Origin: Paenibacillus pabuli
GTDB lineage: Bacteria; Bacillota; Bacilli; Paenibacillales; Paenibacillaceae
DNA length: 64,000 nucleotides
NCBI RefSeq assembly: GCF_023101145.1
Contig: NZ_CP073714.1
Location: forward strand, 2,542,001 to 2,606,000
Direction of reading: 5' to 3'
This document shows, piece by piece, positions 60,948 to 64,000 of the stretch. A program made the position numbers and the translations under genes. Within the stretch, counting starts at the first letter, position 1, and the number at the start of each line of letters is the position of its first letter. Under the pieces are notes generated by a model. It was not told the DNA's origin. It searched no databases and saw only the letters and a program-made list of their open reading frames with translations.

Positions 60948-62249
60948 ATGAACGATAAAAAGTGGGACCTCGTCGCACTTGCTTCCATTCCGGTAATAAT
61001 GACGCTGGGCAACTCTATGCTGATTCCCATCCTACCGCAAATTGAGCGTGAATTGAAAGTGTCCTCATTCAAGGTCAGCATGTTAATTACGGTTTATGCG
61101 GTCGTCGCAATCCTGCTCATTCCACTTGCAGGATATCTGTCGGATCGTTTCGGCAGGAAAGCCGTCATTATTCCCAGTCTCATCATTGCAGCTGCAGGAG
61201 GCGCGGTAGCAGGAGGAGCAGCCTGGATGCTGAATGGAAATGCGGCATACTGGACCATTCTTGGTGGCAGACTTTTGCAAGGGATTGGAGCGGCAGGGGC
61301 TTTTCCCATTGTCATTCCATTGGTTGGAGATATGTTCGATGATGAAAACGAGGTAAGTAAAAGCCTTGGGATTATTGAAACTTCGAATACCTTCGGCAAG
61401 GTACTAAGTCCGATTTTGGGTGCGGCTTTGGCTGTCTGGATATGGTATTTGCCTTTTATGGCTATTCCGGTACTCTGTGTGCTTTCATTGGTCCTCGTTA
61501 TTTTCCTGGTCAAAACACCCAAGAGGAAAGAAGAGCCACACAGCTTTCCCGAGTTTGTTGCTTCCATCCGCAGTGTGCTGAAAGAAAAAGGTCGCTGGCT
61601 ATATGCCATTTTTGCGATTGGCGGTATTTGCATGTTTGTTCTCTTTGGTGTGCTCTTTTATCTCTCGGAGACATTGGAATCGGAGTTCAAATTAAAAGGG
61701 GTTATGAAAGGACTTGTCCTTGCAATACCGCTGGCAGCCTTGTGTCTGGCTTCTTTTTTTGCCGGAAAATGGATAGGGAAAAACAAGACACGGATGAAAT
61801 GGCTTGGCTTTATTGGACTGGCTGTTTTAACGGTATCTCTTGGCGTAATTGGTCTTTTTGACAACATTTATGTGGTTGTAGGTTTGTTCACCCTTGGCGG
61901 AGCAGGAATAGGGGCAGCACTTCCATGTCTGGATGCAATGGTTACTGAAGGGGTGGAAAAGGAACAGCGGGGCACCATCACGGCCTTGTTCAGCAGTATG
62001 CGTTTTATCGGCGTGTCTCTAGGTCCTCCTGTCGTGTCATTGTTGATTGCTTCACACCATTTCCTTCTGTTTGGCATTCTAGCCGCGTCCGGTGCGGTGG
62101 GGGGGCTACTCACGTTATTGGCGGTCAAACCGGATAAGGGAAATCAGCCCACATCAGGCAGTGGCCAAAATCATCGTGAGCGTGATTATGATGAAGTCAA
62201 ACAGCCTAGTGGTTATCTGCCAAAGCGCAGAAAGAAAAGTCCACTCTGA
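60948..62249 (+). CDS. MFS transporter (drug-efflux-like, 12 helices)
   Basis: A 433-residue major facilitator. Motif A is seen as GYLSDRFGRKAVIIP and the first helix as ASIPVIMTLGNSMLIPILPQIE, typical of DHA1-type proton antiporters; a 25-residue basic tail ends the protein. Substrate unknown. AAAGGTGGTTGAGG supplies the RBS. It converges on another MFS gene with a shared terminator. Confidence 0.82.
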   Translation: MNDKKWDLVALASIPVIMTLGNSMLIPILPQIERELKVSSFKVSMLITVYAVVAILLIPLAGYLSDRFGRKAVIIPSLIIAAAGGAVAGGAAWMLNGNAAYWTILGGRLLQGIGAAGAFPIVIPLVGDMFDDENEVSKSLGIIETSNTFGKVLSPILGAALAVWIWYLPFMAIPVLCVLSLVLVIFLVKTPKRKEEPHSFPEFVASIRSVLKEKGRWLYAIFAIGGICMFVLFGVLFYLSETLESEFKLKGVMKGLVLAIPLAALCLASFFAGKWIGKNKTRMKWLGFIGLAVLTVSLGVIGLFDNIYVVVGLFTLGGAGIGAALPCLDAMVTEGVEKEQRGTITALFSSMRFIGVSLGPPVVSLLIASHHFLLFGILAASGAVGGLLTLLAVKPDKGNQPTSGSGQNHRERDYDEVKQPSGYLPKRRKKSPL

Positions 62250-62262
62250 TTTAAGTTTATAA

Positions 62263-62316
62263 AAAATGCGTTTACTCTGAAGGTAGGTGATTTTCCTCAC
62301 AGAGTAAACGCATTTT
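62263..62316. terminator. Bidirectional terminator between converging MFS genes
   Basis: AAAATGCGTTTACTCTG and CAGAGTAAACGCATTTT are perfect 17-bp arms, with A-tract and T-tract at opposite ends so that it can serve both directions. Confidence 0.9.
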
Positions 62317-62356
62317 AATGATTTGGAAAGGATAGAACCTATTTGCATCAGTTATA

Positions 62357-63676
62357 TCAATTATCTTTTCGCGGAGCAGGTATGTCATTCACGACAGTCC
62401 CGGCATGCTCCTGCTGATTGGAATCCTGCCCGGCGATATGTGTATGAGACAATATCGGATGCACGGGCACTGCAAAACTTCCATTTCGTTTTCCTTGAAT
62501 AAGGTAGATTAGGAGAAATAGGATGATGAACATAATAGAATAACGATACATATCGGTATAACTGGTTATGGATGCAATAGCGCCCAGCAGAAGTGCGCCG
62601 AGAGCAATTCCCAGATCCAGCGTATTCAAAAACATACCGTTAGCCATTCCGCGCTGTGAAGGAGAGACGATCTGAATCATCCAGGTCTGTATGGAGGACT
62701 GTATGGAACCATATCCAATTCCGTATAAAAATGCAGCGACAAACAAGATGGACATAGAAGTAGCGTATGAGAGTATGATCAGTCCTGCAGCGATGAATAT
62801 CGCTCCGGGAATCAGTAACGCTTTTGGACCCTTATTGTCATAGATCCGCCCTGCAAATGGTCTGACCAGCAATACAGCGAGAGCATTGAACAAAAAGAAC
62901 AGGGCAGGGTTAGCCAGGTTGACTTCCTTACCATACAAAACGATGAATCCCACCAGTCCGCCATAGGTGATGGACAGTAAACAGTTCAGTACACTTGGCA
63001 GAATCAGCTTGCGGTTAAAAGGTGTCTTTACCTTTGTGCCTGATATCGCAGCTGTTTCAACGGTTGGAGTTGGTACCGTTTCATTATTAACCCTGCGAGC
63101 TTTCTTGCGTGTCAGTGAATAACTGAGTGGATAGATGACCGCAATAACACCTGCCGTACATAACATGAGTGTCACGAACCCGGCACCTTGGAGAACGGTA
63201 ACCCCAATAATGGGACCCATGGACATGGCCAGACTTGTGGACAGGCCGAAATAGCCCATACCTTCGCCCATCCGTTTCACGGGTACAATATCCGACGCCA
63301 TCGTTGGGAAAGCCGTGCTGCTCATGCCGAATCCGATACCAAACACCATGCGCAGCAATAACAGCACTGCAATCCCCGCGGCAAAGTAATATCCTAGTGT
63401 AGCAAGTAAGGCAACTGTCAGGCCAATATAGATCATGGCATTGCGAAGGCCCTTCTCCAATGCTTTGGCTGAATAGAGCCGCGCGGCAATGGCGCTAAGG
63501 GCAAAAAGACAGGTGAAGAGGCTGACTTCAAAGGCATTGGCATGAAAACGATCCTGCACATAGGAAGGCAGTGGGGATACGATCATATGAAGCTGCAAAA
63601 AAAGTAGAAAGTTACATAACATGAGCAGGATAAAATCGGTGGTCCATAGTTTGACTTGCGATGATTGTGATTTCAT
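62357..63676 (-). CDS. MFS transporter (12 helices) linked to MarR regulator
   Basis: A 439-residue major facilitator (FILLMLCNFLLFLQLHMIVSPLPSYV start; GFGMSSTAFPTMASDIV loop; GYGSIQSSIQTWMIQIVSPSQRGMANG in the second half), of the group often called YwoG/staphyloferrin-B-like or multidrug exporters. The substrate is unknown. CAGGGGGAA precedes the ATG. It begins 31 bases after the MarR gene on the same strand, so it is probably the regulated partner of that repressor. Confidence 0.82.
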   Translation of the reverse strand: MKSQSSQVKLWTTDFILLMLCNFLLFLQLHMIVSPLPSYVQDRFHANAFEVSLFTCLFALSAIAARLYSAKALEKGLRNAMIYIGLTVALLATLGYYFAAGIAVLLLLRMVFGIGFGMSSTAFPTMASDIVPVKRMGEGMGYFGLSTSLAMSMGPIIGVTVLQGAGFVTLMLCTAGVIAVIYPLSYSLTRKKARRVNNETVPTPTVETAAISGTKVKTPFNRKLILPSVLNCLLSITYGGLVGFIVLYGKEVNLANPALFFLFNALAVLLVRPFAGRIYDNKGPKALLIPGAIFIAAGLIILSYATSMSILFVAAFLYGIGYGSIQSSIQTWMIQIVSPSQRGMANGMFLNTLDLGIALGALLLGAIASITSYTDMYRYSIMFIILFLLIYLIQGKRNGSFAVPVHPILSHTHIAGQDSNQQEHAGTVVNDIPAPRKDN

Positions 63677-63707
63677 TTTTTGTTCATTCCCCCTGGTGTC
63701 AAATTCG

Positions 63708-64000
63708 TTACAGGTTGCCGTTCATGAGGGAGAGAGTATGTCTAAATGCTTCCATCTGGTCTTCGGAAATACCTTCAGTAAGATTTTTATTCATTTCTCT
63801 TTCGAGCGGAACAAGCTGGTCAAGCAATCTTTTTCCATCTTCGGTCAAGTAGAGCAAATAGGCTCTGCGATCCTGTTCGCTGGTCCGGCGATCAACCAAG
63901 CCTTTCTTTTCCAACAGATCAATAATACGGGCAGTCGTGGGCTGGTCCTTATAAACGCGATTGGCGACCTCCTTCTGATTCACGCCTTCGCCTCTTCCAA
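63708..64000 (-). CDS. MarR family regulator (N-terminus beyond window)
   Basis: The frame is open to the window edge, reading GRGEG before VNQKEVANRVYKDQPTTARI, so the GTG at 63983 is internal (a Val) and the start lies outside. The visible part has the MarR recognition helix (QPTTARIIDLLEKKGLV), the wing DRRTSEQDRRAYLLYLTEDG and a C-terminal dimerisation helix. It probably represses the MFS gene that follows on the same transcript, and itself. Confidence 0.82.
   Translation of the reverse strand, partial: GRGEGVNQKEVANRVYKDQPTTARIIDLLEKKGLVDRRTSEQDRRAYLLYLTEDGKRLLDQLVPLEREMNKNLTEGISEDQMEAFRHTLSLMNGNL

Noticed and set aside
1..64000. CRISPR arrays, tRNA or rRNA genes, prophage and integrase genes
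   Set aside because: I looked for spaced direct repeats, tRNA-like cloverleaf sequences with CCA ends and phage or integrase motifs and saw none, although a visual scan can miss a diverged tRNA.

Overview
The window reads as a chromosomal stretch of a Paenibacillus-like bacterium (Firmicutes, Bacillales). The signs are strong AGGAGG-type ribosome-binding sites with frequent GTG/TTG starts, many intrinsic terminators, lipoprotein sugar-binding proteins, repeated YesM/YesN (sensor kinase / AraC-type response regulator) pairs, and Bacillus-type genes (YwbE, HelD, a YpgQ-like HD protein, an ACT-containing malic enzyme). I saw no rRNA, tRNA, CRISPR array, prophage or intact insertion sequence. Both edge genes (an OatA-like acyltransferase at the left and a MarR regulator at the right) are cut by the window.

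Carbohydrate use dominates. Locus 1 (1.4-10.8 kb) encodes a lipoprotein binding protein, MalF/MalG-type permeases, a YesM/YesN pair and a GH2 beta-mannosidase, so it probably handles manno-oligosaccharides. Locus 2 (23.8-31.1 kb) has a YesM/YesN pair, a terminator, two LplB/LplC-type permeases and a binding protein, but no hydrolase; its substrate is unknown. Locus 3 (32.2-42.9 kb) has YesM/YesN, a binding protein, two permeases, a GH53 endo-galactanase without a secretion signal and a GH42 beta-galactosidase, which fits uptake and cytoplasmic breakdown of beta-1,4-galacto-oligosaccharides. None of the three loci carries an ABC ATPase, so each presumably borrows a shared MsmX-type ATPase from elsewhere. 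Locus 4 (53.3-60.8 kb) has an AraC regulator divergent from a GH31 alpha-xylosidase, followed by an APH-fold kinase and a 970-residue GH3 enzyme with an inserted beta-rich module and a C-terminal CBM6-like module; this looks like cytoplasmic processing of xylose-containing oligosaccharides. Candidate CcpA (cre) sites lie at several of these loci.

Between the sugar loci are housekeeping and stress genes: an FAD monooxygenase, a flavodoxin-like protein divergent from a MarR regulator, a CPA1 Na+/H+ antiporter, an aldo/keto reductase, a secreted polysaccharide deacetylase, an EmrAB-like efflux pair, YwbE, a DUF4269 protein and an IT-superfamily transporter (10.8-23.5 kb). A second block holds malic enzyme plus an HD hydrolase, an ArAE-type membrane protein behind a good Fur-box match, an FMN-binding protein, HelD helicase, adenine deaminase and a secreted TIM-barrel-like protein of unknown role (43-53.3 kb). 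The right end has two convergent MFS transporters and the partial MarR gene (60.9-64 kb).

The least conventional points are the APH-like kinase between an alpha-xylosidase and the GH3-CBM6 enzyme, the signal-less GH53, the Fur-like box before the ArAE gene, a perfect palindrome in the helD leader, the near-concentric palindromes before the beta-mannosidase, and several unrecognised membrane or secreted proteins.
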